From: Deltaproteobacteria bacterium
GTDB lineage: Bacteria; Desulfobacterota; Dissulfuribacteria; Dissulfuribacterales; UBA3076
Assembly (NCBI GenBank): GCA_018399745.1
Contig: JAGYNZ010000018.1
Location: forward strand, 1 to 53,902
Direction of reading: 5' to 3'
Length of the DNA: 53,902 nt
Shown here: piece after piece, positions 19,389 through 27,597 of the stretch
Layout: each line of letters begins with the position of its first letter
Position numbering within the stretch: position 1 is the stretch's first letter
Notes under the pieces: generated by a model
Told to the model about the DNA's origin: nothing
Database searches by the model: none
The model's input: only the letters and a program-made list of their open reading frames with translations
Translations under genes and position numbers: made by a program

Positions 19389-20084
19389 ATGAATGATATG
19401 AAGATACAGATTGCGCCATCGATATTATCAGCGGATTTCGGCAGATTGGCTGAAGAAGTCAGGTCGGTAGAAATGGCGGGGGCCGACGTGATTCATGTAG
19501 ACGTCATGGACGGTCATTTTGTCCCTAATATTACTATAGGTCCTATGGTTGTGAAAGCCCTACGTTCAGTAACGAATTTGCCGCTGGACGTACATCTTAT
19601 GATTGAATTTCCGGATCGTTACATAGATGCCTTTGCCCAAGCCGGTGCTTCCTGGATAACTGTTCATGTTGAGGCCTGTACACACATACACAGGACCATC
19701 AATGCAATAAAGGCCCTTGGGGTCAAGGCAGGGGCCGTATTGAACCCTGCGACATCTCCATCGACTCTTGAGTACTTGCTGGCCGACTTGGACCTGGTAC
19801 TTATCATGAGTGTGAATCCAGGCTTTGGCGGTCAGCATTTTATCCCATCCTCTCTTGGTAAGATCGGGCATCTGCGGAAACTTCTTGCTATTTTGGATCA
19901 CTATGTGCCTATTGAAGTGGATGGCGGCGTGAATTTTCAGACAATAGAGGCCGTTACGTCAGCAGGCGCTGATATCTGTGTAGCCGGATCGGCTGTTTTT
20001 GGCTCTCACGACTATGAGGCAACCATAAAAAAATTAAAGGAGCTTGGCCAGAAAGGGATTGATGAACGCGGCGTTTCTGTTTAA
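19389..20084 (+). CDS. rpe: Ribulose-phosphate 3-epimerase
   Basis: A 231-residue TIM-barrel enzyme that interconverts ribulose 5-phosphate and xylulose 5-phosphate in the pentose phosphate pathway. Signatures are SILSADF (11-17), HVDVMDGHFVPNIT (36-49, metal His and Asp), VHLMIE, MSVNPGFGGQ and EVDGGVN. The start is the ATG at 19389, with an excellent AGGAGG ribosome binding site at 19374-19379; a longer frame starting inside the neighbouring aminotransferase gene is not credible. A strong terminator follows. Confidence 0.96.
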   Translation: MNDMKIQIAPSILSADFGRLAEEVRSVEMAGADVIHVDVMDGHFVPNITIGPMVVKALRSVTNLPLDVHLMIEFPDRYIDAFAQAGASWITVHVEACTHIHRTINAIKALGVKAGAVLNPATSPSTLEYLLADLDLVLIMSVNPGFGGQHFIPSSLGKIGHLRKLLAILDHYVPIEVDGGVNFQTIEAVTSAGADICVAGSAVFGSHDYEATIKKLKELGQKGIDERGVSV

Positions 20085-20104
20085 TAAATTTTTATGGAGA
20101 GTTA

Positions 20105-20137
20105 AAAAAATAGGGGGCTCATGCCCCCTATTTTTAC
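20105..20137. terminator. Bidirectional terminator between rpe and a small exported protein gene
   Basis: An 8-bp GC-rich stem TAGGGGGC/GCCCCCTA (20111-20118 with 20123-20130) with loop TCAT, flanked by A-run (left) and T-run (right). It can terminate rpe on the plus strand and the convergent 67-codon gene on the minus strand. Confidence 0.88.
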
Positions 20138-20157
20138 TTTTTTGAGTTTTTAGTATG

Positions 20158-20361
20158 TTAGCAACCCTCGATCATCCTTCTCTTTGTCTTAATTTCTACG
20201 TCTTGACCACACTTAAGATCGCATTTGTCGTCGACCGTGATGACTACCTTTCCACTCTCGACCGATTCGACTTTGCCCTTGCATTTTGCTGCCAGGCTGA
20301 CACCTGCCATGCTCAGTGAGAAAATAACAGCCAAAGCCACTGATGTAATTTTTTTGCGCAT
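20158..20361 (-). CDS. Small exported four-cysteine protein
   Basis: A 67-residue precursor. Residues 1-24 form a typical Sec signal peptide (basic MRKK, hydrophobic core, SLA-type cleavage site). The mature part of about 43 residues has four Cys (27, 47, 51, 67) and a GKVESVESGKVVITVDD stretch suggesting a small beta fold; the Cys spacing could bind metal or form disulfides. The ribosome binding site is strong (GGGGGG run before the start) and a well-formed sigma-70 promoter lies upstream. Function is unknown. It is a single-gene transcription unit. Confidence 0.8.
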   Translation of the reverse strand: MRKKITSVALAVIFSLSMAGVSLAAKCKGKVESVESGKVVITVDDKCDLKCGQDVEIKTKRRMIEGC

Positions 20362-20454
20362 AATTCCCCCCTTGTTTAATTAAGTTGTTTAAAGTAAGAA
20401 TTTATTACTTCGAATAACTATTAGGATAATCGCTACCTCTTATGAGTTTATATT

Positions 20455-20482
20455 AATATACGAAAATGTGGACTTGTGTCAA
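20455..20482 (-). promoter_or_regulatory. Sigma-70-type promoter for the small exported protein
   Basis: On the minus strand TTGACA (20482-20477) is followed after 16 bases by TATATT (20460-20455). The gene start is about 90 bases downstream, leaving an untranslated leader that could itself be regulatory. Confidence 0.65.
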
Positions 20483-20769
20483 GCTGTTTCCCCGACGGAC
20501 AACTACAAAAATGCTTGCAAAGTCCTTTGTTGCAAGATTCTGTTTGCGATTATGACCTATTCAAGAAGTGCAATTTGTGACCGTGTAGAATATAATTTTA
20601 TGAGAAGTATTCTGGAGTTTATGCGAGAAATTTTCGATAAGTAGAGTATATTCGTTTGCGAAATTCAGAATTTTATCTTAGTGCGTAGTTAGTTGAAAAA
20701 TGAAATAATGGTCTAGATATTTTCTAGAGCCTAATTATCAAAAAAGAATAAAAGTCTTCCAAATAGCTG
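20483..20769. other. Intergenic region upstream of the histidine kinase
   Basis: AT-rich and without a supported gene. I see no riboswitch or terminator. The kinase promoter should lie here but no convincing consensus pair stands out. Confidence 0.4.
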
Positions 20770-22227
20770 TTGGATCAAGTGATGAGCGAGTTATTAATGA
20801 CAACGACTTACGAAAGAGACCCTGATTATACCTCTTGCAGCATGAATTTATCCCAGGGCCGTGGCCGATTTAGACCTTTGTTGGATCTGGCGGTAAAACT
20901 TAATTGTGCCTTTTTGATGGCACATGACCTCAATGAAATTCTCCAAGCCGTTTTGGTAGGAGTTACTGTAGGAGAGGGTCTGGGTTTTAACAGGGCGTTT
21001 CTGTTTCAACTGGATGCTAAAAAGGAATACATGGAAGGCAAGCTGGCAATTGGCCCGGCAAGTCCAGAAGATGCCGGGCGGATATGGTCTGAGATAACTA
21101 AAAAGCGGCTTTCCCTTTTTGAAATCCTGGATGATGTTAAAAGTGTATTTTATGATAAGACCAATTCAATAAATCAACTTGTAAGACAGATAAATGTCCC
21201 TTTTTCAAAACAAGATCACATATTGATAAGGGCATTAAATGAGAGGCGTGCTTTTTGGGTCGGAGGGAAGGGCGAAAACAGTGCTGTTGCTCCGGAGGAT
21301 CTTTTGCAGATTTTGGGTGCAAATGAATTTGCCATTGCCCCGCTTTATGCTCAAGAAGAGGCATACGGAGTAATACTTGCTGACAATTTTGTTACCGGAC
21401 GACCCATAGACCAGGCAGATGTTGATGCCCTGCAGCTCTTTGCGGGTCTTGCTTCAATAGCAGTAGGCAAAACGCGTATGTGTGAAATGCTGGAGGAAAG
21501 GGTCCAGGCGCTAAGGAAACTGAATGAAGAAGTGGAGCGGAATAAAGATCAGCTCGTTGAGGCGGAAAGGTATGCTAGCCTGGGAAGAATGGCTGACCAG
21601 CTACTTCATGAAATACGAAATCCCCTTTCAACAATAGGAGGCATGGCCAAAATTCTAAAGAGAAAACTCAAGGACTCTGAATTAATAAATTATGCAGAGA
21701 TCATGGTCAAAGAAAATGAGCGTGTAGAAAAGACCCTGACTGTGATTTTTGATTTTGCTAATGTACCTGAGTTGAATCCGGAACTGGTAAGGATTTGCGA
21801 TCTGATAAAGGCCTCTCTGGCCCTTTTACAGTCAGAATTGGATAGACACAACATAACATTAAATGTTGTTAGTTGTCCTGATCCTGAGCCAGTGCTCTTT
21901 CTTGACCGCATATATATCCAGCGGTCTTTTTTAAGCATATTTAAGAATGCTGTAGAGGCCATGCCGGAGGGCGGAATACTGACAGTTTCAGTATCCACAT
22001 CTGCGGGACACGTTGAAATTCAGATAACAGATACAGGGCTTGGAATGGCCAACGGGTATCTAAACAAGGCAGATGAGCCTTTCTTTACCACCAAGACTCA
22101 CGGATTGGGTTTGGGTCTGAGTTTAGCAAAACGGGTGATCGAGTTGCATGATGGATTTATGTGTCTGACCAAAAACAAGCTGGGGGGTACGAATGTAAGT
22201 ATTACCCTCCCCGGTGTACGTGATTAA
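20770..22227 (+). CDS. Sensor histidine kinase with GAF domain
   Basis: A 485-residue soluble kinase. A GAF domain spans about 35-235 and a coiled coil about 237-267. The dimerisation/phosphoacceptor box is HEIRNPL with His280. The ATPase domain shows the N box (FKNAVEAMPEGG), G1 (DTGLGM) and G2 (FFTTKTHGLGLGLSLAKRVIE) motifs. It has no membrane helix, so it senses a cytoplasmic or diffusible signal. No response regulator gene is adjacent, so it is an orphan. The start may be TTG at 20770 or ATG at 20782; neither has a strong ribosome binding site. Confidence 0.88.
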   Translation: MDQVMSELLMTTTYERDPDYTSCSMNLSQGRGRFRPLLDLAVKLNCAFLMAHDLNEILQAVLVGVTVGEGLGFNRAFLFQLDAKKEYMEGKLAIGPASPEDAGRIWSEITKKRLSLFEILDDVKSVFYDKTNSINQLVRQINVPFSKQDHILIRALNERRAFWVGGKGENSAVAPEDLLQILGANEFAIAPLYAQEEAYGVILADNFVTGRPIDQADVDALQLFAGLASIAVGKTRMCEMLEERVQALRKLNEEVERNKDQLVEAERYASLGRMADQLLHEIRNPLSTIGGMAKILKRKLKDSELINYAEIMVKENERVEKTLTVIFDFANVPELNPELVRICDLIKASLALLQSELDRHNITLNVVSCPDPEPVLFLDRIYIQRSFLSIFKNAVEAMPEGGILTVSVSTSAGHVEIQITDTGLGMANGYLNKADEPFFTTKTHGLGLGLSLAKRVIELHDGFMCLTKNKLGGTNVSITLPGVRD

Positions 22228-22512
22228 GAAATAACCGTCAATTGGCTCACTGTTTCAGGGTTCAGAGTTCAAGACCGTTGAGTTGTGATCAATATATGGA
22301 GAAGGCGTGAGAGCAGAATTGAGGAGCACATATCATACCCTCTAATTTTAGGATATTTATGCATGGCAATTGATTCGGGATATAGCTTACAAGATCGATT
22401 ATCAATCTAAAATATATACTAATGAGGCTAGGTGGTCGGCCCGACATGTGTCTTGCAGGGTCTATTTTATAAAAGCCTACTGAGCCAGGGCTTCATCAAT
22501 ATTTTTCCTGTA

Positions 22513-23289
22513 ATGGACTTCATAGATACACATGCACACCTTGATATCCTGCCTCTAACTGAGGACAAATCCGGAGTAATCAGCAGGGCTGAAAAGGCCG
22601 GAGTTCATCAAGTCATTACTATAGGTATAGATTTGGCGAGTTCGAGAAAAAATCTTGAGCTGGCAGAGCAATTTCCTCAGGTTTATGCGGCAGTAGGCAT
22701 TCATCCCCACGATACAAAAGGGGCTTCAAGCGATGAATATAAAGAGCTTCTGAAGCTTGCCGCTACTCCGAAGGTGGTTGCCTGGGGTGAAATAGGGCTT
22801 GATTTTGTCAAGGAATATTCACCCAGAGACATACAGCGCAAGGCCTTTCGGCAGCAGATCCAAATGGCCAAGCAGGTTGATCTGCCTGTTATAATTCATA
22901 ACAGGGGTGCACATGCCGAGACGGTTCATATATTGAGAGAAGAGGCCTTCGGGGCCTTGAGGGGCGTGATGCACTGCTTTTCTGGTGATGTAAAAGTGGC
23001 AAAGCAGGTTCTGGATTTAGGTTTTTTCATATCCGTGACCGGTATTATCACTTTCTCCAATGCAAAAGTTGTTAAAGAGGTCGTGCGTTATGTACCATTG
23101 GAGCGTCTGCTTATAGAGACCGACTCTCCATTTTTGAGTCCGGTCCCATACCGAGGCAAACCGAATGAGCCGGCCCGGGTTATCCATGTCGCAGAAGAGA
23201 TTGCCAGGATAAAAAAAACGCCTTTGGAGGAGATCGCTCAATGTACAAGCGACAATGCCAGGGGCCTTTTCAGGCTACCTGTGCCCTAG
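22513..23289 (+). CDS. TatD-family metal-dependent hydrolase
   Basis: A 258-residue TIM-barrel hydrolase of the TatD DNase family. Metal ligands are visible as DTHAHLD (5-11), the GEIGLD motif, HNRGAHAE, HCFSG and the TDSPFLSP motif near the C-terminus. Family members act as 3'-5' exonucleases or D-aminoacyl-tRNA/DNA repair enzymes. I chose the ATG at 22513 because the family begins directly with this motif; the frame runs open to 22432. It starts the tatD-maf-yggS-queD-queE cluster and overlaps maf by 49 bases. Confidence 0.92.
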   Translation: MDFIDTHAHLDILPLTEDKSGVISRAEKAGVHQVITIGIDLASSRKNLELAEQFPQVYAAVGIHPHDTKGASSDEYKELLKLAATPKVVAWGEIGLDFVKEYSPRDIQRKAFRQQIQMAKQVDLPVIIHNRGAHAETVHILREEAFGALRGVMHCFSGDVKVAKQVLDLGFFISVTGIITFSNAKVVKEVVRYVPLERLLIETDSPFLSPVPYRGKPNEPARVIHVAEEIARIKKTPLEEIAQCTSDNARGLFRLPVP

Positions 23290-23864
23290 TCCTTGCCTCC
23301 AGTTCACCCAGAAGGCAGAGACTTTTGTCCGGACTTGGTCTGGATTTCCTGGTACGGCCAAGTGAGTCTCAAGAAACAGTCCCAAGACCTGGAGAGTCTC
23401 CTCTGGAATATGCGGAACTTAATTCCACGCTAAAGGCACGGGATGTTGCACTAAGATATCCTCATGCCGTGATCCTTGGTGCAGATACCATTGTAGTCTT
23501 AGATGGGGAAATACTTGGAAAGCCCAGAGATAAAGATCATGCATTACATATGTTGGGCCGGCTGGTTGGAAGGTCACATGAAGTTATAACCTCATGTTGT
23601 ATTGTGTTGCCGGATAAGCAGATTATAGTAAAGTTTTCAGCCAGCAGTTTGGTATGGTTAGCTGAACAGGATCCCGATATCATAAGGGCCTATGTGTTAA
23701 CTGGAGAACCGCTGGACAAAGCTGGCAGCTATGCAGTTCAGGGTATTGGGTCATTTATGGTGGAGAGGATCGAAGGTTCGTATTCCAATATAGTCGGACT
23801 TCCCTTGGATAAGGTGGTCAAGTATTTTCTGGAGCTGGAAATTCTAAAATATCAGGTATTTTGA
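23241..23864 (+). CDS. maf: Maf-like nucleotide pyrophosphatase
   Basis: A 207-residue protein of the Maf/YhdE house-cleaning pyrophosphatase family. The substrate loop LASSSPRRQRLLSGLG lies at 18-33, then GADTIVVLDGEILGKP and the DKAGSYAVQGIGSFMVERIEGSYSNIVGLP C-terminal motif. These hydrolyse modified or canonical nucleoside triphosphates. It overlaps tatD by 49 bases, so the first 15 or so residues may not be translated; a later start is possible. Confidence 0.92.
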   Translation: MYKRQCQGPFQATCALVLASSSPRRQRLLSGLGLDFLVRPSESQETVPRPGESPLEYAELNSTLKARDVALRYPHAVILGADTIVVLDGEILGKPRDKDHALHMLGRLVGRSHEVITSCCIVLPDKQIIVKFSASSLVWLAEQDPDIIRAYVLTGEPLDKAGSYAVQGIGSFMVERIEGSYSNIVGLPLDKVVKYFLELEILKYQVF

Positions 23865-23873
23865 ACGCAGATT

Positions 23874-24590
23874 ATGATTTCACAAAACTTGCAAGAGCTT
23901 AAGTCCAGGATAGGCAGGGCCGCACAGAGAGGCGGGAGGCGTCCGGAAGATGTACGTCTTCTCGCGGTCACCAAGACAGTGTCTATAGACAGCATTCATG
24001 AGGCCATATCCTCAGGGCAAAGGCTTTTCGGAGAGAACTATGTGCAGGAGGCGGCAAAGAAGCTTGAGTCAATGGGAGAACTTTATTATGAGGCTACTTG
24101 GCACTTTATAGGACACTTGCAGAGGAATAAGGCCAAGCTGGCAGTTCAGTTGTTTGATTGTGTTGAAACTGTAGATAATCTGAAGCTGGCCCGTGCTCTT
24201 GATCGTCATGCAAGGACAGCAGGAAAGAGATTGTCTGTGTACATTCAGGTGAACGTGGCACAAGATCCCAGAAAATCAGGCCTTTCCCCGGCAGAACTTC
24301 CAATTTTTCTCACAGAAGCCACAGAACTATCCAGTATTGATATTTGTGGTCTAATGACCATCCCCCCCTGGGAGCCGGAACCGGAATCATTAAGGCCTTG
24401 GTTTAAGGCCCTTCGTGAATTGAGAGATAAGACGATTACAGGTTTAGATCATGGTCCGGAGCTAAGGGAGCTTTCCATGGGAATGTCTCAGGATTTTGAA
24501 ACGGCGATAGAAGAGGGGGCCACTGTGGTACGTATCGGGACTGCACTGTTCGGCCAAAGAGAGTGCTCGACAGGTAAAAGAAATGTTTGA
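23874..24590 (+). CDS. yggS: YggS/PLPBP-family PLP-binding protein
   Basis: A 238-residue type III-fold barrel protein that binds pyridoxal phosphate and controls PLP homeostasis without known catalysis. The PLP lysine is Lys34 in LLAVTKTVS, followed by FGENYVQE, WHFIGHLQRNK and the C-terminal LSMGMSQDFETAIEEGATVVRIGTALFG motif. It sits 9 bases after maf and overlaps queD by 8 bases. Confidence 0.94.
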   Translation: MISQNLQELKSRIGRAAQRGGRRPEDVRLLAVTKTVSIDSIHEAISSGQRLFGENYVQEAAKKLESMGELYYEATWHFIGHLQRNKAKLAVQLFDCVETVDNLKLARALDRHARTAGKRLSVYIQVNVAQDPRKSGLSPAELPIFLTEATELSSIDICGLMTIPPWEPEPESLRPWFKALRELRDKTITGLDHGPELRELSMGMSQDFETAIEEGATVVRIGTALFGQRECSTGKRNV

Positions 24591-25008
24591 TATATTTATC
24601 AGGGCGCATTTTTCAGCCGCTCATTACCTTCGAGACTATCCCGGAAACTGTGAACATCTTCACGGCCATAACTGGGATGTGGAGGCCGTTGTCAGAGCGG
24701 AAAAGCTGGATAAAATAGATGTAGGCATTGATTTTCGGGACCTTAAAAAGGCGTTGGCTGGAGTGTTGTCTGAACTAGACCATACTAATTTAAACGATCA
24801 CCCGGAATTCAAGGACAAAAATCCATCGTCAGAGAGATTGGCACAGTATATCTATAAACGTCTAAAGAAAGATCTCAAGCTTTTTCGTGATATAGAGATG
24901 GTAAGAGTCACGGTCTGCGAGACATCCAAAACCGGAGTGACCTATTGGGAGGACCTGGATCCTGAACGGCAAAGCTGTTCAGAAACAATTTTGAATTCTA
25001 AATTCTAA
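24583..25008 (+). CDS. queD: 6-carboxytetrahydropterin synthase QueD
   Basis: A 141-residue enzyme converting dihydroneopterin triphosphate to 6-carboxy-tetrahydropterin, the first committed step to queuosine. The zinc ligands are His14 (FSAAHYL) and His27/His29 (HLHGHNW); the catalytic Cys is Cys23. VGIDFRDLK and LDHTNLND are the other conserved blocks. It is followed by queE, the next enzyme in the pathway, which supports the QueD call over a PTPS-VI folate paralogue. Confidence 0.94.
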   Translation: MFDIFIRAHFSAAHYLRDYPGNCEHLHGHNWDVEAVVRAEKLDKIDVGIDFRDLKKALAGVLSELDHTNLNDHPEFKDKNPSSERLAQYIYKRLKKDLKLFRDIEMVRVTVCETSKTGVTYWEDLDPERQSCSETILNSKF

Positions 25009-25062
25009 ATTTTTAATAAAAAAAGGAAATAATCTTAAAGTGGTAATTGTTCCCGAACTAAA

Positions 25063-25749
25063 TTGAGAAGAATAAATCAACAATCAACAATCAATAATCA
25101 ACGATCCTCCAAATCACTCTCGGTTTCTGAGACCTTTGTGAGCCTTCAGGGAGAGGGCGCATGGGCCGGATGGCCCTGTTTTTTTATTCGTCTGTCCGGG
25201 TGTAATCTCAGATGCACCTATTGTGATACACAATATGCCTATAATAAGGGAGAAAAGTGGGATATAGCGGGTCTTATCAATGAATGGAGACAGGCTGGGG
25301 TTGGTCTTGTACAGGTTACCGGAGGAGAACCCCTTCTGCAGTCAGAAACTCATAAATTGCTGGAGGCTTTGCTGAATGAAGGCGCCAGGGTACTTCTGGA
25401 GACCAACGGGAGTCTGGACCTTAGTAATGTGCCTGGAGAAGTTATCAAAATAGTTGACCGAAAGACCCCTGGGAGCGCCATGGAAGAATTTTTCCTTGAA
25501 GAGAATCTTGGTTGGCTGAAACAGGGGGATCAGCTCAAATTTGTCATAACAGCCAGAGACGATTATGAGTGGGCACGGAAAGAAGTGGTAAGATTGCGAC
25601 TTTCGTGTTACACAGAGGTCCTGTTTTCTCCTGCATGGGGAGGACTGGTACCCGTCCAATTGGCTGAATGGATTATAGCAGACAGGCTTTCCGTGAGGTT
25701 CCAGATCCAGTTGCATAAAATCCTTTGGGGAGAGAAAAGGGGTATTTGA
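25063..25749 (+). CDS. queE: 7-carboxy-7-deazaguanine synthase QueE
   Basis: A 228-residue radical SAM enzyme that contracts the ring of carboxytetrahydropterin to carboxy-deazaguanine. The [4Fe-4S] motif CNLRCTYC (Cys47, 51, 54) is of the canonical CxxxCxxC form; ETFVSLQGEGAWAG and VQVTGGEPLLQ (GGE motif) are present. The frame starts at a TTG and the first 17 codons are a low-complexity CAA/ATC repeat, so the true start may differ. Confidence 0.9.
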   Translation: MRRINQQSTINNQRSSKSLSVSETFVSLQGEGAWAGWPCFFIRLSGCNLRCTYCDTQYAYNKGEKWDIAGLINEWRQAGVGLVQVTGGEPLLQSETHKLLEALLNEGARVLLETNGSLDLSNVPGEVIKIVDRKTPGSAMEEFFLEENLGWLKQGDQLKFVITARDDYEWARKEVVRLRLSCYTEVLFSPAWGGLVPVQLAEWIIADRLSVRFQIQLHKILWGEKRGI

Positions 25750-25762
25750 TTTGTAAAAGGCG

Positions 25763-25791
25763 TTGACAGGATTATTTAAATAATGTAAAAG
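25763..25791 (+). promoter_or_regulatory. Possible promoter of the ATP synthase operon
   Basis: TTGACA (25763-25768) with a 17-base spacer to TAAAAG (25786-25791). The -35 box is perfect and the -10 box is weak. It lies after queE and before the terminator-like hairpin at 25811. Confidence 0.45.
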
Positions 25792-25810
25792 CATTTTGAA
25801 GAAAATTATG

Positions 25811-25846
25811 AATGGGGGTTCATTCGGTCTAACCTCCCATTTTTCT
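25811..25846 (+). terminator. Terminator or attenuator ahead of atpF'
   Basis: A 10-bp stem, AATGGG+GGTT with AACC+CCCATT (one bulge on each side), loop of about 10 bases, followed by TTTTTCTT. It would end the queE transcript. Because a promoter-like pair lies upstream of it, it could instead regulate entry into the atp operon. Confidence 0.65.
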
Positions 25847-25882
25847 TAGATGTTAGGCCTTCGGGGGGGAAGGAAACAAAAA

Positions 25883-26308
25883 ATGATTGATCTTGATTAT
25901 TCATTATTTGCAGAACTAATCGGTTATTTGATCCTGTTGGTTATCCTTAACGGCATGCTTTATAAGCCTATTCGCAAATTGCTTGCAGAGCGGGCGTCTC
26001 GGATGGCGTCCATTCAGAGCGATGTAGATAAATACGAGCGCAATGCCGAACAGCTTGTTAAAGATTTTGATGCGAAGCTGGCCGAAGCTCGCGGATCAGG
26101 ACAAGGGGCACTGGAGAAGTTGAAGCAGGAGGCCAGGGAGGAAGAGAAAAAATTATCCGATGCAAGCAGTAAGGAGGCTGATGCAAAAAAGCAGGAGTTG
26201 ATGGCGGAACTTACATCAGAGATTGACGCGGCAAGAAAGGACCTCAAGGCAAAAGTCGAGGCCTTTGCTATGGATATTTCGCAGAAGATTCTTGGGAGGG
26301 CTATATAA
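25883..26308 (+). CDS. atpF': ATP synthase F0 subunit b'
   Basis: A 141-residue peripheral-stalk protein: one N-terminal membrane helix (about 8-26, LIGYLILLVILNGMLYKPI) and a long, highly charged coiled coil. It pairs with the b subunit encoded next. The ATG at 25883 is chosen for its GGGGGGAAGG ribosome binding site and family length; the frame extends 11 codons further upstream. It is the first gene of b'-b-delta-alpha-gamma-beta-epsilon. Confidence 0.9.
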   Translation: MIDLDYSLFAELIGYLILLVILNGMLYKPIRKLLAERASRMASIQSDVDKYERNAEQLVKDFDAKLAEARGSGQGALEKLKQEAREEEKKLSDASSKEADAKKQELMAELTSEIDAARKDLKAKVEAFAMDISQKILGRAI

Positions 26309-27049
26309 ATGAAATTTACGAGGAAGGATTGGGCTGGCACCTGGCTTCTGGCCGTGGCTTTTTCCTTTGTGGTCCTCTTTATATCCACGGGAGGTTTTGC
26401 AGGGGCAGTTGATGAGGTGCCACAGTACGACACGTCGGGTGTGGAATCGGTCTATGATACTGCCACCGGCGGGGCCGACGAAACGATATCCCATGGCGAA
26501 GAAGTCGCCGCAGTTCATGCAGAGGGCCACGATGCTGCTGCCCACGGAGAACATCACGGGCTGACTCATAATCAGGTAATGAACTTTATCTGGCATTGCC
26601 TTAACTTTGCCATTCTTGCCTTTATTCTTGTTAAATTTCTGCGCAAGCCAATTGCAGGTGCCCTTAAAGGTAGAACCGAATCGATAAGGGCCGCTTTTGA
26701 AGATCTGGAGGCCAAAAGGGCTGACGCGGAGCGCAAGTATGCAGAACATGAGGCCAAGCTTTCCAATATGGATGAACAGGCGGAGCGCATACTGAAAACC
26801 TTCATTGAGCAAGGGGAGGCAGAGAAAGAAAAGATTATAACCCAGGCCCACGAAGCTGCAGAGCGCATCAAGGCCCAGGCAGAATTTTATGTGCAGCAGG
26901 AGCTTGCCAAGGCAAAGACAGAGCTGCAGTCCGAAGTGGCTGATACGGCCGTCAAGATGGCGGAGGACATAATTCGCAAGAATCTGAATGAGCAGGACCA
27001 TCATCGTCTCATCAGTGAATATCTTGAAAGGGTGGTGCAGAAAAATTGA
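26309..27049 (+). CDS. atpF: ATP synthase F0 subunit b with N-terminal extension
   Basis: A 246-residue b subunit, longer than the usual 155-170. Residues 1-32 look like a signal peptide or extra membrane helix (WLLAVAFSFVVLFISTGGFAGA). Then comes a His/Ala/Glu-rich linker of about 60 residues (HAEGHDAAAHGEHHG), then the canonical membrane helix (about 92-112, FILVKFLRKPI) and the dimerisation coiled coil. It begins the base after the b' stop codon. The extension suggests export of the N-terminus or an added periplasmic segment. Confidence 0.9.
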   Translation: MKFTRKDWAGTWLLAVAFSFVVLFISTGGFAGAVDEVPQYDTSGVESVYDTATGGADETISHGEEVAAVHAEGHDAAAHGEHHGLTHNQVMNFIWHCLNFAILAFILVKFLRKPIAGALKGRTESIRAAFEDLEAKRADAERKYAEHEAKLSNMDEQAERILKTFIEQGEAEKEKIITQAHEAAERIKAQAEFYVQQELAKAKTELQSEVADTAVKMAEDIIRKNLNEQDHHRLISEYLERVVQKN

Positions 27050-27597
27050 CCAATACAGTTATAGCTAGAAGATATGCTAAGGCCCTCTTTGCCGTTGCCA
27101 AAGAGGAGGGGAAGCTAGAGGTCTATAGTGAGGCGCTGAAGGACATAGATGCCTTCTTGGAAGGAAGTCCTGATGTGGAGGCCGCTCTTGTCAGTCCGGT
27201 GTTTCCGGCTAATATTAAACAGACAGTCCTGGAGGAGATTATCAAGGCATCGAAAGTGGAAGATGCCCTTGCAATTTTCCTGCGGCTTTTAGTTGAGCGT
27301 GGCAGAATACAGTACTTGAGGATGATTGTGAGCTGTTTTCAGCAGTTCATGGATGAAGAGACCGGTGTGGTGAGGGCGGTAGTCCGCTCCGCAGTTCCTT
27401 TGCCTGAAGATCTTCGGGACCAATTTTCAGAAGTTCTGGCAAAGGTTACCGGCAAACAGGTTACTTTACAAATAGAGGAAGATCCCGCCATACTTGGCGG
27501 TGTAGTAGCCCATATAGGCGATATGGTTCTGGACGGCAGTATCAGGAGCCAGCTACAAAGTATCAGAGAATCCATAGGAAGGGGTGAGCTGGGATAA
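27046..27597 (+). CDS. atpH: ATP synthase F1 subunit delta
   Basis: A 183-residue subunit linking the peripheral stalk to the top of F1. N-terminal [12 protein letters not shown] and the C-terminal [26 protein letters not shown] are the family signatures. Translation starts at TTG within a TTGA overlap with the atpF stop, so it is translationally coupled. Confidence 0.95.
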   Translation: MTNTVIARRYAKALFAVAKEEGKLEVYSEALKDIDAFLEGSPDVEAALVSPVFPANIKQTVLEEIIKASKVEDALAIFLRLLVERGRIQYLRMIVSCFQQFMDEETGVVRAVVRSAVPLPEDLRDQFSEVLAKVTGKQVTLQIEEDPAILGGVVAHIGDMVLDGSIRSQLQSIRESIGRGELG

